DNA of 64,000 nt from Cliona cf. orientalis. Lineage: Eukaryota; Porifera; Demospongiae; Clionaida; Clionaidae. The stretch is taken from contig OZ005689.1 of assembly GCA_963930775.1 (NCBI GenBank), positions 372,001-436,000 on the forward strand. Reading direction: 5' to 3'. Position 1 is the stretch's first letter; the number at the start of each line of letters is the position of its first letter. The notes under the pieces are model-generated. The model saw only the letters and a program-made list of their open reading frames with translations, searched no databases and had not been told where the DNA came from. Shown here piece by piece: positions 1-24,337 of the stretch. Position numbers and translations under genes: made by a program.

Positions 1-2089
1 ACACTCTCTCATCACAATGTTCCAATCATCTTCATCTGTGGTATAATGACATAGTATTACATGTAACTGAAAATGCAAGTGCTTTTATGAGCTGTGCAGT
101 GCTCGAGGGACTGATAGAGATGTCCAAAATGAGTGTCTATATTTTGCTAACATTATACATGTATACTCATTACAAATACAGAAAGAGAGATAAGGCTTTC
201 AAACATGGATGATCGTACTGACTCACCGAAGGTGGTGTCATCAACAATGGAAAGAATTCTTTCAACATCTATAATAGAGAAAGAAATTTGGAATACATAA
301 CACACTATGATATTTTGCTGTCTATTAACTCCATAGCAAAACAATGATGGTATAAAAGGGGCAGTGACTGGAGAATATTATTATGAATACACTATAGAGG
401 GATTCCGCAAATCGATTATCCCGCGGCGCTAATTAGCTAAGTGGCAGAAGTCGACGTACCACGCCTACTGCCACACCCTTTGTGGGCAAAAAGGCCAACT
501 GCTGCATGTTGTTGTATTGAAACGTGTCAAGTTTTTTTTCGAAAATGAGCGACTACCGTAGTGCTAGAAATAAATGCGTGCTATTAATTAATGCGAAAAA
601 TGCGAGTTGCTGAGTGATCGCCTTATTTAATATCGCAATGATTTCAACAACGCATTTTATTCCAATTGGTACCCACCCACGTTTGTATGCAAGAGCATTC
701 AACACAAGGCGAGTGTACTTTAGAAAAAACTGGATCTGAACAGGAAGAATAGTTAGCCGGTGAGTCAGATGACTTTAGATTCTGAAAATCATAATGTCTA
801 TGCATGGCGAACTTAGGAGTACTAGACTGGCAAGGCAGGCTGAAAGCTTCATGTGCATGTCACTGTCAGTGATGCTAGTATGTTACCTGGACTCAGGAGA
901 AACTCGCATGATTAAAATTCGCATTGCTAAGAAAAATTTAAAGAATCGCAATGTTTTATACGCGCAAAAATTTCTAGCACTACGGTATTTTGAAGGTCTG
1001 AGCAATAAAGCGAAGAATCGATACAAAGAGAAGCCCCAAGCAGTCGGTCTTGGTATCCAAGACGATCCTTACAAGCCTGAGAACGGCAGTAGGCGTAAAA
1101 CGTCGACTTCGGCCGCTTAGCTAATTAGCGCCACGGAATAATCGATTTGCGGAATCCCTCTATAAATACAAAGGGGAGGACTAATAGGGAGTAGGTAGGA
1201 GTATCAAGTATCACTATGAATATAAGGAAGTAGCAAAGATAGGTTACAAGATTGCTAATGCTCGTGCATACCATCCAGAGGTCCAGGGTTGAGCTCCACA
1301 TCTCCAGACATGAGTAGACGTTGACGTATGACCGCCCGTAGATACCGCACATGACCTCTCACACCAAACACTCCAAGTGGAGAAGTAAATGCTATGCCCT
1401 TTGAACTGTGGCTATTCTCACAATTGGATGGATCCGTAGTATATCCTTTAGAAATACAGTCCCTATCTTTGCCAGCTTTGTCAGATGAAATCACACTGCA
1501 ACCGTGGCTGAAAGATGTGGTCACAGTGCTGTCTGTCACTTGAGCACGATCAGCTCTATCAGCTCTGACCGCACGTACCACAGCCGCTCGGTTACGGCTC
1601 TTGATCCTGGCAGTGTGAACTCGAAGCTGAAGCTTGGATAAAATTTGATACAGGATGAAGAGGAGAATGAACGAGGCCCCCATCACTGCACTGCATTTTC
1701 CGACTCCCTCCTGGCACAGTGTGTTGACAGGGTGGCGCTGATACAGCCTCTTCATGGCAACTCGACGACTGGCTCGATCACGAAGGAACTTGTCACCACG
1801 ATGACCCAGATCAATAGCAGCTTGGAGGACGTCTAGATCAATTTCCCTGCCGCTCGTGTCTGTACGGACTTCACGAAGACAGACGAAGTCATCTGCATCC
1901 CACCAATTGGGCGTGGCCAATAATGATAACAGCGTCAGCATAGCCATAGCAGCTTGGAGCTCAAGTATCCGATGCCCGCGGCTACTACTGGCTTTCATCA
2001 CGACATTCTAAACATTAATAGATCTAAACAATCATACAGGGTTGCTACAATATCACACTTACAAGATCCAGAGTCCAACAGACGGCCAT
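1..2089 (-). CDS. N-terminal part of a second membrane-2A gene (gene 1, runs off the left edge)
   Basis: Exons (minus): 2089-2063 (MAVCWTLDL), 2007-1272, then probably 268-227 and 35-1 (continuing outside). Exons 1 and 2 have the same borders and phases as gene 2. The N-terminal 130 residues are nearly identical to gene 2, including MAMLTLLSLLATPNWW and the membrane helix ASFILLFILYQIL. The linker before the 2A motif differs strongly in sequence and is longer. Exon 2 ends phase 1 at a GTATGC donor. Instead of a death domain, the next good exon is a 42-nt phase 1-1 exon encoding an acidic peptide (DVERILSIVDDTTF), followed by DEDDWNIVMREC at the window edge. The upstream 2A product would be 251 residues. 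The C-terminal modules are outside the window, so the full architecture is unknown. Confidence 0.65.
395..1162. mobile_element. TIR element with TA target duplication in gene 1 intron 2
   Basis: A 768-bp element whose ends are inverted repeats of about 60 bp (TAGAGGGATTCCGCAAATCG ... complement), including GCGCTAATTAGCTAAG, flanked by TA. It fills most of the intron between 1271 and 269. A plus-strand reading frame (794-1120) contains NKAKNRYKEKPQAVGL and DDPY, which recalls the N-terminal part of transposase-like proteins in cnidarians and sponges. It is too short to be functional. Confidence 0.68.
1279..1305 (-). other. 2A ribosome-skipping motif in gene 1
   Basis: Reads GDVELNPGP after IRQRLLMS, with the predicted break between Gly251 and Pro252. 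The 2A motif is identical to gene 2 while the roughly 70 residues before it have diverged almost completely. That suggests the motif is kept for its function. The exon ends seven bases later at a phase-1 donor, as in gene 2. Confidence 0.83.
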
Positions 2090-3845
2090 CGTGAATCACA
2101 GAGCTGATCACTTACTGACGGGTATTCAGAGTCCCTTCTAAATTGGTTGGTGTGGTAGGTACAAAGTTCAATTTCGAGTTGTTTGGCGGGCTCTATCAAG
2201 AGTGTAGCTGGCCGCTTGTCCCCAACACGGCCGGGGAGAAGGCTAGAGTGTAGTGTAAACATGGAGGCTGTGTTTGTCAAACACACGAGGTAATTTAAGT
2301 CTGCATGCCTGTCTCAAGTTCTTCTAACGTGAGGATCAGAGCTAGTCATTATAATTTTATGACATAAATAGCTATGTGTGTTTGTTGTAGGGAACCGGAG
2401 CTATTCAGTTGTAGTGGTTGTTCAGCAGCTGGTCAGCCTGGGAGCAAGGCGTTCTACTGTCCCAACTCACCTCGCACAATCAACACAAACGAGGCAAGTT
2501 ACTAGAGCAACACTGAACCAACCAGTCAATCCCATGATACCGGCAACAGCTGCTGTATCCATTAACATATAGCTGTTAGTCTTGGGGCCACGGTGATCGA
2601 TGCAAACAATGGAGATTGCAGGTATGTATTAAATTTTTCAAAAATTAATGGTAATTACATTCAGAATTGAAATACATTATCAAAATTTAATTAATTTGTT
2701 GTAAATGCATGGTCAAGTGCAAATTACATGTATACAAAAAAACTTCCTAGTTATTTTTCTTTATTCTCTGTTGTTTACTTCACTTGGTGATTGTAGTTGA
2801 TCAGCTACATGGAAGAAAAACATTTATAAAAGATTTTCTATTGCCCCCTGCATGGGGTTATACAGGGCATTTGTGAGGATTTATAGGGATAAAATTATTA
2901 CTAGCCAAATATCTTCCCCTCAGGGATCCAGATTGACAGGTGAATAATAATTATTAATGATGCTATGTAATTTACGGTGATTAGAAGTCAAAGTGATCAA
3001 TTAATGGTTTTTAGCAAGCTAGCCTCACCACTAGGGTCGAGGCAAGAGTAAGGCCCTTCCCACATTGATTTAAATACAGTTTTTATAGTCATCCAGCAGC
3101 GAAATGTTTCAGTATGCATGCATGGTAGATCTCAGTATCATCTATCTTAGAAAGCTCTAGTTGGGTACAAAGTTAAGAAAGCTTGACTTAGTACAAATCA
3201 TGACATTATTGACTTTATACCACCAACATTCAATTTGATAAACTGTATAAATTAATTTCCTATTGCAAAAGTAATCATTTTGACTTGGGAGGTGAAACAG
3301 ACTTTAGATCCTAGTTGTAACAAATACTGTATTCTCATTGGTCCAAACTAGGGTTCTAAATAGACTCATAGAACCCTTGTAAATATTCATATAACCATTG
3401 TAAATCCTCATAGAACCCTTGTAAAAATTGCATGTCTCAAGGCCATAGCTACATAGCAACAAATTTCTAACCATCATGGCAGCTTTAGAGTAGAAACTAA
3501 ACTACGTATACAGAGGCTTACATAGCTACACACTGCTTGCCTTATCCTCACACTGAGCACAGTGGCAGCTGGCACAATAAGCGTGATTCTATTAGAAGCA
3601 CACATGATGATCGATGGGAGTGGCTATTCTAGTTCAAAAGTTCAATAGCTGCCATGGCACTTACTTGTACCAGCGTTGATTAGATCATAGCTGTAACAAA
3701 TACTGCAATTTGATTGGCTACTGACAGGTATCTATATCTCATAGTCACCTACAAGCTTCTCATAGTCACCTACAAGATTTTCATAGTCACCTACAAGTTT
3801 TGCCCTCTGGCTCTTAGCAATACAAAACTATATGATCTAAACTTG

Positions 3846-3981
3846 TTAGACACTGTTTAGTCGGTTTCTATGTGATTTAGGAGACCTCAGGGCTCTCATA
3901 GAACCCTCGCTTCGCTCGGGATTCTATATAGAGTCCTTTGGTCTTCTAAATCACATAGAATCCTCCTAAACAGTGTCTAAC
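3846..3981. repeat. Foldback repeat, copy 1
   Basis: TTAGACACTGTTTAG, TTTCTATGTGATTTAG and GACCTCAGGGCTC are mirrored by complements around TTCGCTCGGG. Related copies: 4082-4221, 17959-18097 and part at 17740-17812. Confidence 0.6.
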
Positions 3982-4081
3982 TAATATCAAGACCTCGAAG
4001 ATGACGATATTTCACTTGATTTATGACTTGTCGCTAGTATTGCAAAGAAGTTTTCAGCTTGTTGCTAGGATCTAAATATAC

Positions 4082-4221
4082 GTTAGACCGTAGTTACTAG
4101 GTTTCCACGTGATGTAGAAGACCTCAGGCACTCCGTAGAATCCTCGCTTCGCTCAGGTTCTACATGAGTCCCTTCGGTCTTCTAAATAATCACATAGAAA
4201 CCTAGTAACCACGGTCTAACT
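4082..4221. repeat. Foldback repeat, copy 2
   Basis: GTTAGACCGTAGTTACTAGG and GAAGACCTCAGGC are mirrored near the other end. Same family as 3846-3981. Confidence 0.58.
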
Positions 4222-4531
4222 ATTATGTAGGACCTGGAGTACTCATGCTGCTATTACAGTTGCTATAAAGGTTTCTAGCTATATTGGCAATATAGCTCTT
4301 CTTGGTTGAATAAAACTACTCTGCAGACAATTTGCACAATGCCTCAGAGACCTGGTGATTTTTGTGTGCACAAATCGACAATTTTACCAGCTTACATGAG
4401 GTTCTTTAATTTTATTCCAGGTAGATAACTTTTATCTACTACTACAGTTTTCTCATTCCTTATGAACCATGGGATGTTTAATACCTCCAGTAGGAAGATA
4501 TTATTGTACCATTTTATTAGAATATTTACTT

Positions 4532-16904
<12,373 letters not shown>

Positions 16905-17739
16905 CTGAAATAATATTGAGTTCCTTAATTGACTTGGTACATAGTAGTCTATTAAAAAAAGCTCAGCACTCTTGTTACACCAACAAATAATAAATATCAT
17001 GGTCAACCGATTGGCATAACAAGTACAAGAGCTAGCAGTTTAGTGAGGGATGGAGTGCACAGTGGATGCCTGTGGACTTCACTATCGCACAATGTTGAAG
17101 TTTGTAGGCATCATATTCAAACAAGACTGAGATCAGCACACACCATAGCTTTACATCAAGAATAATCCCACCTGATATGAACTCCCTTTCCTTCATGTCT
17201 GGACACCCATGAATGGGATTGGCAAAGTCATTAAGTTGGTGCGCACTATAATATATAATATAGAGGAAACATTCGAGGAAGAAAACTTTTGCAGACCGGT
17301 AGGAAGTGAGCATTTTGAGGAGAAAACTTGTGCAGAATGCTAAATCATGTATAGGCGGGTACCAGGTGTGGATGTTCCCAAATTTCAAAATTTGGTGGGG
17401 AAAACTTTCGTAGGTGGCTCTCAAAATTAATGGTAGCTATTACTCACCAGAGGAGGTAGAACAGACTTAACCTTTGGCTAATAGGTCACTAATTAAAGTG
17501 CTAGTATAGGTTTTCGTGAAGGTTTTTAGAGGATATCATTGCGTCCTTTTAACTCAGTGCTATGGATTTAGTGGGAGAGCCCCTGTTAAGTAGCACTCCA
17601 AAGCAGTTTTAGGTCTTTGGAATGTTAATGAAAGCAGCTAATTAACATTCCAAAGGCCTAAATATTGCTCTTAAGTGCTAACTAAGAGGGCCTCCCTTAC
17701 TAAATCTGATTCACTAAAATTAATCATAAAACCCTCACT

Positions 17740-18097
17740 TCACTCGGGATTCTACATACAGCCCTTCTGTCTTCTAAATCATGTAGAAATCTCCTGAACA
17801 GTGTCTAACTATTATTGTTTTAGATCCTACACTTGTAATAAATACTGTGATCTGATTGGTTAAACTGAAGTATCTATCCTTCATAAGAAAGTCGTGTAAG
17901 CTCTATAAAAAATCATACAAAATTTCTTGCCTATGGTTAGGGTTGTTGCTAGGCAATGTTTAGTTGGTTATAAATAGCTATTACATGATTTAGAAGACCT
18001 CAGGGCTCAGTAGAACCCTCACTTTGCTCAGGATTCTACACAGAGCCTTTTGGTCTTCTAAATCACGTAGAAACCTCCTAAACAGTGTCTAACTATA
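17740..18097. repeat. Foldback repeats, copies 3 and 4
   Basis: 17959-18097 is a full hairpin unit (TGTTTAGTTGGTTATAAATA ... CCTAAACAGTGTCTAAC). 17740-17812 is the right half of another. Both lie in the proposed intron between the death-domain exon and GK-A. Confidence 0.52.
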
Positions 18098-18113
18098 ATA
18101 TTATGTGACCATC

Positions 18114-19106
18114 CACAAGAAAACCATGCATAATGCGCTGAAAAAAAGTTTTGAGTTAAGTCCATTACCAACTACAATCTTTGAGCTATTGCTCCAGAAG
18201 TCTCTAGCCCGTGTAGTCATAGAGATATGAACAAAAACATACCTGAATCGCCCATACTAAAGTTTTGCAAAAAATTTCAATGAACATTGCTACATACGTC
18301 GCACGTGAAAGTCCGTATACTCACCGTTTTTGGTAAATACGTGGCCCCGCCCACCAAGTCAATGAGCTAGCTGGCTGCCAAAACATACCTCCCAAGCGAC
18401 CCTCATCTCACTGGTCCGACCAGCATTTACACGTCAAACTACCCAACCAGCAAGACAAGTCTCAAAACCATCATTTGTGGAGATACCATACCTACTAGTA
18501 GTAGCTATTATAATAATATATATGGGCTTTTACACTTAATTTAGAGCAGATGAAACAAAATATGGCAGTTATCCTGATCATCAGAACACAATTTCCCCAT
18601 TTTAAGTGGCAATTCAGATATATTTGCCACTTGAATTATTTATGCACAATCAATGATATGGGTATACAGCTAGACGACCAGCATTTGGTGTTGATAAACT
18701 TGGGACCTATGCCAAAACGCTCAAACGAGAGCAGCAGCCAACGTTTTGATGGAAAAGAATAAGAAGACAAGTGTTTCTAGAGATCGTTAGGACACAGAAT
18801 CGAAGATAGAAGTGGCTGAAGACTTTTTTGTGTGTGCAGCTGCCATGCTTATCTAACCACAAGGGCTCCATATCATGGCCGCTCTATGTATATAGCTACT
18901 CGCCTGACTTCTTCGAGCCATAACTCGGTAAGTATAGTGTTCTAGAAGCTACGAAGCAGATTTTTGTGTAGAGGAATGATTCCTCTATCGAACTATACAA
19001 AAAAGTTAAAATTGATTAGTTATCACCATGCATAGGCGACTATTTTGGCCTGTATCTCAGATTGATATCCAGCGCATTATGCATGGTTTTCTCGTGGACG
19101 GTCACA
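18114..19106. mobile_element. TIR element in the intron between death-domain exon and GK-A
   Basis: A 993-bp element. Ends TGTGACCATCCACAAGAAAA and TGTGACCGTCCACGAGAAAA (inverted), each followed by CCATGCATAATGCGCT. The flanks are AT-rich. It fills nearly half of the proposed intron 19212-16905. Confidence 0.62.
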
Positions 19107-19212
19107 TATTATTATTATAGTCTCACCCACATAAGGCCATGACTTGTACGGACAGTAGCTAAAGGTTACTTGATCATGAGTTGTTACAATCATTTGCAGT
19201 ACAGTATTGTAC

Positions 19213-19621
19213 CTGATCCAGGGATTTTCTCTCCACTGTTGGAAGTAGTGCTACCAGTTGACATTTCTGCACTCTGAGATGACTTCTCCCGTATAAATTT
19301 GCATAGTGATTTGATAAGATTTTGGAGTCCGTGCTGATTCAAAATATTGGCCAATTTCCAGCAGCTGGCTGCCTTTCCTTCTCTGCGATACCACATATCC
19401 AGCATAGCCACCTTGCGTTGATATTCTGTTTTATTAGCATATTCAATGGCTGTCAGCTGTTCAGAGGGAATGCCCAGGTAGTTGCCAACCGTTTTCCAAT
19501 CGATATCCTCAAGAATAGCAGTTATTTGGGGTATAATTTCTAGAAAGCTTTGTTCTTCTAGCTTTTCCTTTGGTAGTCCATACTGAGATATAATGTCCTC
19601 CAGCTTCAGTGAGTCAGCCAT
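19213..19621 (-). CDS. Death-domain exon, probable 5' exon of GK-A
   Basis: Starts ATG at 19621 (MADSLKLEDIISQYGLPKEK) and gives 136 codons plus one base before a donor (GGATCAG/GTACAAT). Residues about 28-112 form a death domain: ITAILEDIDWKTVGNYLGI, KVAMLDMWYRREG and CWKLANILNQHGLQNLIK are the typical helices. A Ser-rich tail (AEMSTGSTTSNSG) follows. The donor is phase 1 and GK-A exon 1 (acceptor at 16905) needs a phase-1 donor, so splicing would give a 664-residue death domain-glycerol kinase protein. The intron of about 2.3 kb is filled by a TIR element (18114-19106) and foldback repeats. Unspliced, the frame stops at 19190. The exon call is firm; the fusion is inference. Confidence 0.6.
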
Positions 19622-20307
19622 AGCTAATTGAAACAAGCAATTTCCAATCTAGGAATTGTGAGATGCTAGAAGTTTCCCTTATATGCTACTAGCAGTGTAT
19701 TTGCATGCTTGCATGTTAAGATAGATATTTGTTTGGATTAACATTTTTGTGTATGAGTTAAACTTCAGGGCTAAGTACTAAGTCATTAAGTAGCAGGGAT
19801 TCATTTAGTCTCGTTTCCAGGGTGGGGTATGGGAATGAGACTATAAAAATGCCCATAATTATACTATCCACTACACAGTATATACCAAGAGAGTTACTAC
19901 AATTTTGTGTGATACTTTAGTCTACCCAGATTCCTTTGGCTTCTCTTTGAACTTTTAATAGGCCTTTGTGCCATATTATAATATTATTGTCACCAAGATA
20001 CACATTGATCCTCATCAGTTGAGGAGGGAGGCAATTGTAGCCATTCAGCCTATTGTTGGACACACTCTGCAGTAGCTATAGCTGAGGCGTGACTGACTCA
20101 GGCTCCATTGGAGAGGGCAATCCAACACAATCTTGTCTACAGCAGTTATGTGCTTCTGCTGTGTCACCTGCTGTGGATGTGAGCATGTTAAGAACTGTAT
20201 GACTTTCATGTGAGGCTATGGAACTTACAATGTGTAGCTAACACACTAGAGAGTGTATTGTGTACATGTACTTCATTTCTTTCCGTTACTACACATACTC
20301 CGCACTA
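19622..20307. other. Spacer between the death-domain exon and GK-B
   Basis: No gene recognised. From about 20095 onward (CAATCCAACACAATCTTGTC and following) the sequence matches the palindrome arms (about 45060-45110 and 47500-47530), which marks the left limit of the duplicated block. Confidence 0.5.
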
Positions 20308-20348
20308 TCAGACTCCGCTGACATCTGTGGTGCATGGATTATCACATT
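20308..20348 (-). repeat. Recurrent degenerate 3' segment of the GK copies (five copies)
   Basis: A short segment with a good acceptor (CCTTCCTTTCAG) followed by a sequence resembling the end of GK exon 14 (..TATGAACCACAGATG..). It occurs at 20289-20348 (minus), 42185-42244, 44597-44657 and 44878-44931 (plus) and 47664-47722 (minus). Read in its own frame it gives YEPQMSAESDSTEYV-like peptides ending in stop. Read in the phase imposed by GK exon 14 it stops early (for example EHDDL in GK-C). It may be a decayed duplicate of exon 14. I do not treat it as a functional exon. Confidence 0.45.
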
Positions 20349-21444
20349 CTGAAAGGAAGGTGGATAGTGGTGGGAAGGAGACAGAGAGAAAGAGAGAGTA
20401 TCTTGAGTAAGGGATGAGGAGTGGGGGTGGGGAGTACATGCACTCGGCTTGGCTATTCCCCAACTTGTCAATTTTAACTTTTTGGGGGGCTGGGGGGGGG
20501 GGGGGGGGTTGGTGCGGGTTAAATGAGGCTATAGTTACTACACACTAGCAACATGTACATACCATCTGGTTGTATCTGTGGTTCATAGATGTCAGTGGTG
20601 GCTCTTGGCAGCTGTGATGTGTCCTTCCATACGTTGGCTGCCAGGCCAGCTGCTATGGCAGCACCAAGGACAGTCATCTCAGTGAAGTCAGGACGAACTG
20701 AAAGCAAAGGAAAGAACGATGTACATGGATTAATTATAGCACATGGATTTCCCTCACTAGACAGGGAGGGTTTCATCCTGAAAAAAAAATTTTTGGAGGG
20801 AGAAGTGGGCGTGGAACTTTCATGCACTGTGTCCCCCCAATTGATTAATGTGTGTTTCGGATGTCACTGAGGTATCAAAAGTTAATGGTTTTATCTTAGT
20901 CTCGTCCCCAGTCTTTCTTTCCTTATGGGGGGAAACTTCCCCCTTATTGGATGCTACTCGGAGTGTACATGTACATATACGTAGAGAGAATATTATTCAG
21001 GTACGACTAAAGTACTAGTTTTCCCTATCAAAGCCCAAAGATCCAGCCCTATAATATAATAAATATGTATGTATAAGCCACCTACATGTACGTACATGTA
21101 TGGATGGTGATCATACAAATGTGGCCGTACCCATTTTAATTCCGAGGACGTCAGCTTGCAGCTGCAGCATTAGTTTGTTCCCTGTCATTCCTCCATCCAC
21201 TCGAACTGAGCTGAGGGGAAGCTCAGAGTCCTGGTTCATAGCATCCAAGATCTGCATACGTGGAGAGACGGTCAAAGAATACTGTATAGTAGGAAACTTT
21301 TGAGGGAGGAAACATTCTAATGTTGGCAAGTCAGTACATATGAATTCACAGTGACGACCACAAATGGCCATTGATTGAGCTACATGTATGCTTTGGCCAC
21401 GAGCAAAACTTGATCATTTAGGAGCTCAGTGATGTGATATAATA

Positions 21445-21625
21445 CCATATAGCCGAAAAGATTGGCAGGAATTAAGGCGGTTGAGCCCAAAATCGCTATT
21501 GCAAGAACATTGGCAGATTTCAATTTGGCGGTTTGGTACGGGATCGCCATACGTATATATGCGAGTAGGAAATTATGGTGGATTTTAATTTGGCAGTTGT
21601 ACTATAGACCGCCAAATTTTCCAGC
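21445..21625. mobile_element. MITE (CCGTATAGCCGAAAA ends) in GK-B
   Basis: Ends CCATATAGCCGAAAAGATTG and complement (GGAAAATTTGGCGG), TA flanks. The same element stands at the same intron position in GK-E (49647-49841) and is missing from the matching introns of GK-C and GK-D. Confidence 0.55.
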
Positions 21626-21823
21626 TATACGGTAATACTAGTTTATGTAAGACTTAGGTCATGTTACATTGTACCTCTCTTGATTGGAAGCAGACTGCCT
21701 CGAGAGTTGCTCTGCAGATATGAGCCTTGGTTGTGAAGTTAGTCAGACCTATCATCAACCTGGGGGCAGGAGTGTATATCTCCACCTTATACCATATGCA
21801 AACAACTCTCCCTCCTTCCCTCC

Positions 21824-21859
<36 letters not shown>

Positions 21860-21971
21860 TCTCCCTCTCCGTGTCTCTCTCACACACACACATGCTATGC
21901 TTAAACACACTCCCTCGTCTAACCTCCTAGCATCACAAACAACTGTCTCTTTCTCTCTCAACTACATCTCA

Positions 21972-22082
<111 letters not shown>

Positions 22083-22312
22083 TTAACTTTAATGGTCTCT
22101 CCCCAGACAAAAATTCATTTGTATTTAAATTCTCACCAACGTCCTTGGCTTCTTTGAAGAAGTTGAGATTGTCCCTCAACCAGCGGACGCTCTGACCAGT
22201 CATGGACACCGCCCCCTCAAGGGCAAAGGTCACTGGCTTGTGTGGGCCAAGCTGATAGGCCACTGTAGTCAGTAGGCCATGCTGTGACATCACTGGTTGC
22301 TAGGGGAGGGGG

Positions 22313-22355
<43 letters not shown>

Positions 22356-23925
22356 AATGTGGCCATAGACTTCAGAGCAACTTCTGATCTCAGGCAAAAT
22401 ATTCATGGGAATCCCAAAGAATCTATGGAAAGAAATAAATATAATAATTGTTTATAATACATGTACGTGTGTACTGACTATGCTTTAATTGAAGATGCTG
22501 TATGGCTCGACTCAAGGGGGAGATGGAGGGGGAAAGAAAAGAGAGAGAAAGAGAGAGAGAGAGAGAAGGAGTGGGAGAGAGAGGTTCAACATACTTGCAT
22601 AGTTCAGGGTCCCACTGCTGTGTATGAATATTCATGAGCATTGTTCTACTGGCGTTGGTGACATCAGTCATATGTACACCTCCATCAACACCACCTGTCA
22701 GGTTCTAGTAGTCATGGAAACAGATAATATCTGAATAGAACTGCCACTAGAATATGCACCTACTTTCATCAATACAGTACATGTATTGTTTTGAGTTGGG
22801 GTCCCTCTTTGCTCTTTAGTTCTCCCTCTCCTCTCCCTCTCTCCGTCCCTCCCTCCTTCCCTCCTCTCTCTCTCCTTCCCCATCCCTCCTTCCCTCCCTT
22901 TACCCTTCTATCCCTGTCTCCCCTCCCTCTCCTCCCTCTTTCTCTTCTTCCCCTCCCTCTCCCTCTCACCCAGATGAGCCAAGTGTCAACTGTTCCAAAG
23001 AGGCAGTTTCCTTCCTCCATGGCTTTGATAACATCTGGACAGTTCTCCGGATCCATCATCCACTTGATCTTCATGGCACTGAAGTATGTGCTGATTGGCA
23101 GCCCACAGCGAGGCTGAAACAATATCAAAGAAATTAACTCCACTGGGGAAAGGTTCAGAGGTCACTGGGGACTTACTCTGAGGTGGTCAAGGCTCTTAGT
23201 TGGTGTGGCTTCAATCATTCTCTTAACAACACCAGCCGTTCTTCCATCATTCCAAACGATGGCAGGATGAAGGGGTTTCCCCGTTCGTTTGTCCCAGAAG
23301 AGGGTTGTCTCTCGCTGGTTGGTGATGCCAATCCCTCTGAGGTTGTCTGTCTGTAGGCCCTTGGCTGCCATGTCATCAGCAACCTAGTGAGTAGGAGGGA
23401 AAGAAAGAGAGGGAAGAAAAGAGAGGTTGAAGACATTGTTTGCCATGTTCTCAGCTACCTTGTCCAGGCACCTCTTCACTGAGCTCACATACTCCCCTCC
23501 ATCCTGCTCAAACCAACTGAAAATTAATAAAGAAATTTAGTCATCAATATTCGAGTATTTCAACTATCATAGCACTACGGCAGTGGGTAGGACCTCATGA
23601 TATCACAAGCTAGGGGTCGCCCCAGACTATGCCAGAGTACAAAATCATACAAGACAAGCAGCAGCAGTCATGAGTATCTATCAGCTCACCCTTCCTTGGG
23701 GAAGACTTGTTTGATCCTCTTCCTGGTGCTTGGAGACCAGCTCAAACTGCTCATAATTTGAAGACCTTCGAAACAGTATAGAGTACCCACGTGCACGTGA
23801 CACACGTATATTCCATGGTCCAACAAGGATGAAGACAGCTTAGCTTAAATTAGCGGCCATGCAGCTGTACCTACCAGTAGCCGTGAGCTGCCAGTTCCCT
23901 GGTCCACTGCTCCAATCAGAGACAT

Positions 23926-24337
23926 TCTCTCAGGTCAGCTATGTACAGCTTGCTAGCTAGGGGCGGGGAGGTGGGCGTGACTTGTGCATGCATGGTACTG
24001 GTACGAAGTTCATTCAGGCGCGCGCGCCCCTTTAATAGCATGCAAGCCGGCCATCCTCAGTAAATTTCTGCTTATTCCAGAACATGCAAGTAGCTATTCA
24101 TCAAAAAATTCATACGAGTCTTTGGACCGATGGAAATTTAAACAAATCATAATTATTATGCATGGAGACAATCACGATCAAACAATATATAAATTGATAG
24201 TACAAATTCACACAAAATAAGTGACATATGAGATAGTTGACTATAAAAATCTGATACAAAAATATAATACACAATGTATTACTAATCAGTGATGGATGAA
24301 TAATACCAACACTGGTACAACTCAACAACCATAACAA
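23926..24337. other. Spacer between GK-B and gene 2
   Basis: AT-rich, no gene recognised. It holds the 3' flank of gene 2 and the 5' flank of GK-B. The same arrangement occurs at 52768-53227, with scattered differences. Confidence 0.45.

Larger units (their letters stand above)
2090..4531. other. Spacer between gene 1 and GK-A
   Basis: No gene recognised. The first part upstream of the gene 1 ATG (2090-2400) should hold its promoter, but I see no clear core element. 2400-2530 (GGTCAGCCTGGGAGCAAGGC and following) is repeated at 46545-46640 and inverted near 46170. 3300-3480 has short ATAGAACCCTTGTAAA repeats, followed by the two foldback units. Confidence 0.5.

Noticed and set aside
794..1120. 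108-residue plus-strand frame as a host gene
   Set aside because: It lies wholly between the inverted ends of the 395-1162 element and ends inside the right repeat, so it is element sequence.
1255..2001. 2A-containing frame as the start of a non-LTR retrotransposon
   Set aside because: Retrotransposon ORFs with this motif continue into an endonuclease and reverse transcriptase. Here the exon ends at a splice donor in both copies, and in gene 2 the next in-phase exon is a death domain.
17032..17424. 130-residue minus-strand frame upstream of GK-A as its missing first exon
   Set aside because: It has no good donor in phase 1, no recognisable domain, and contains GGGAAAACTTT-type repeat sequence. 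The death-domain exon fits better.
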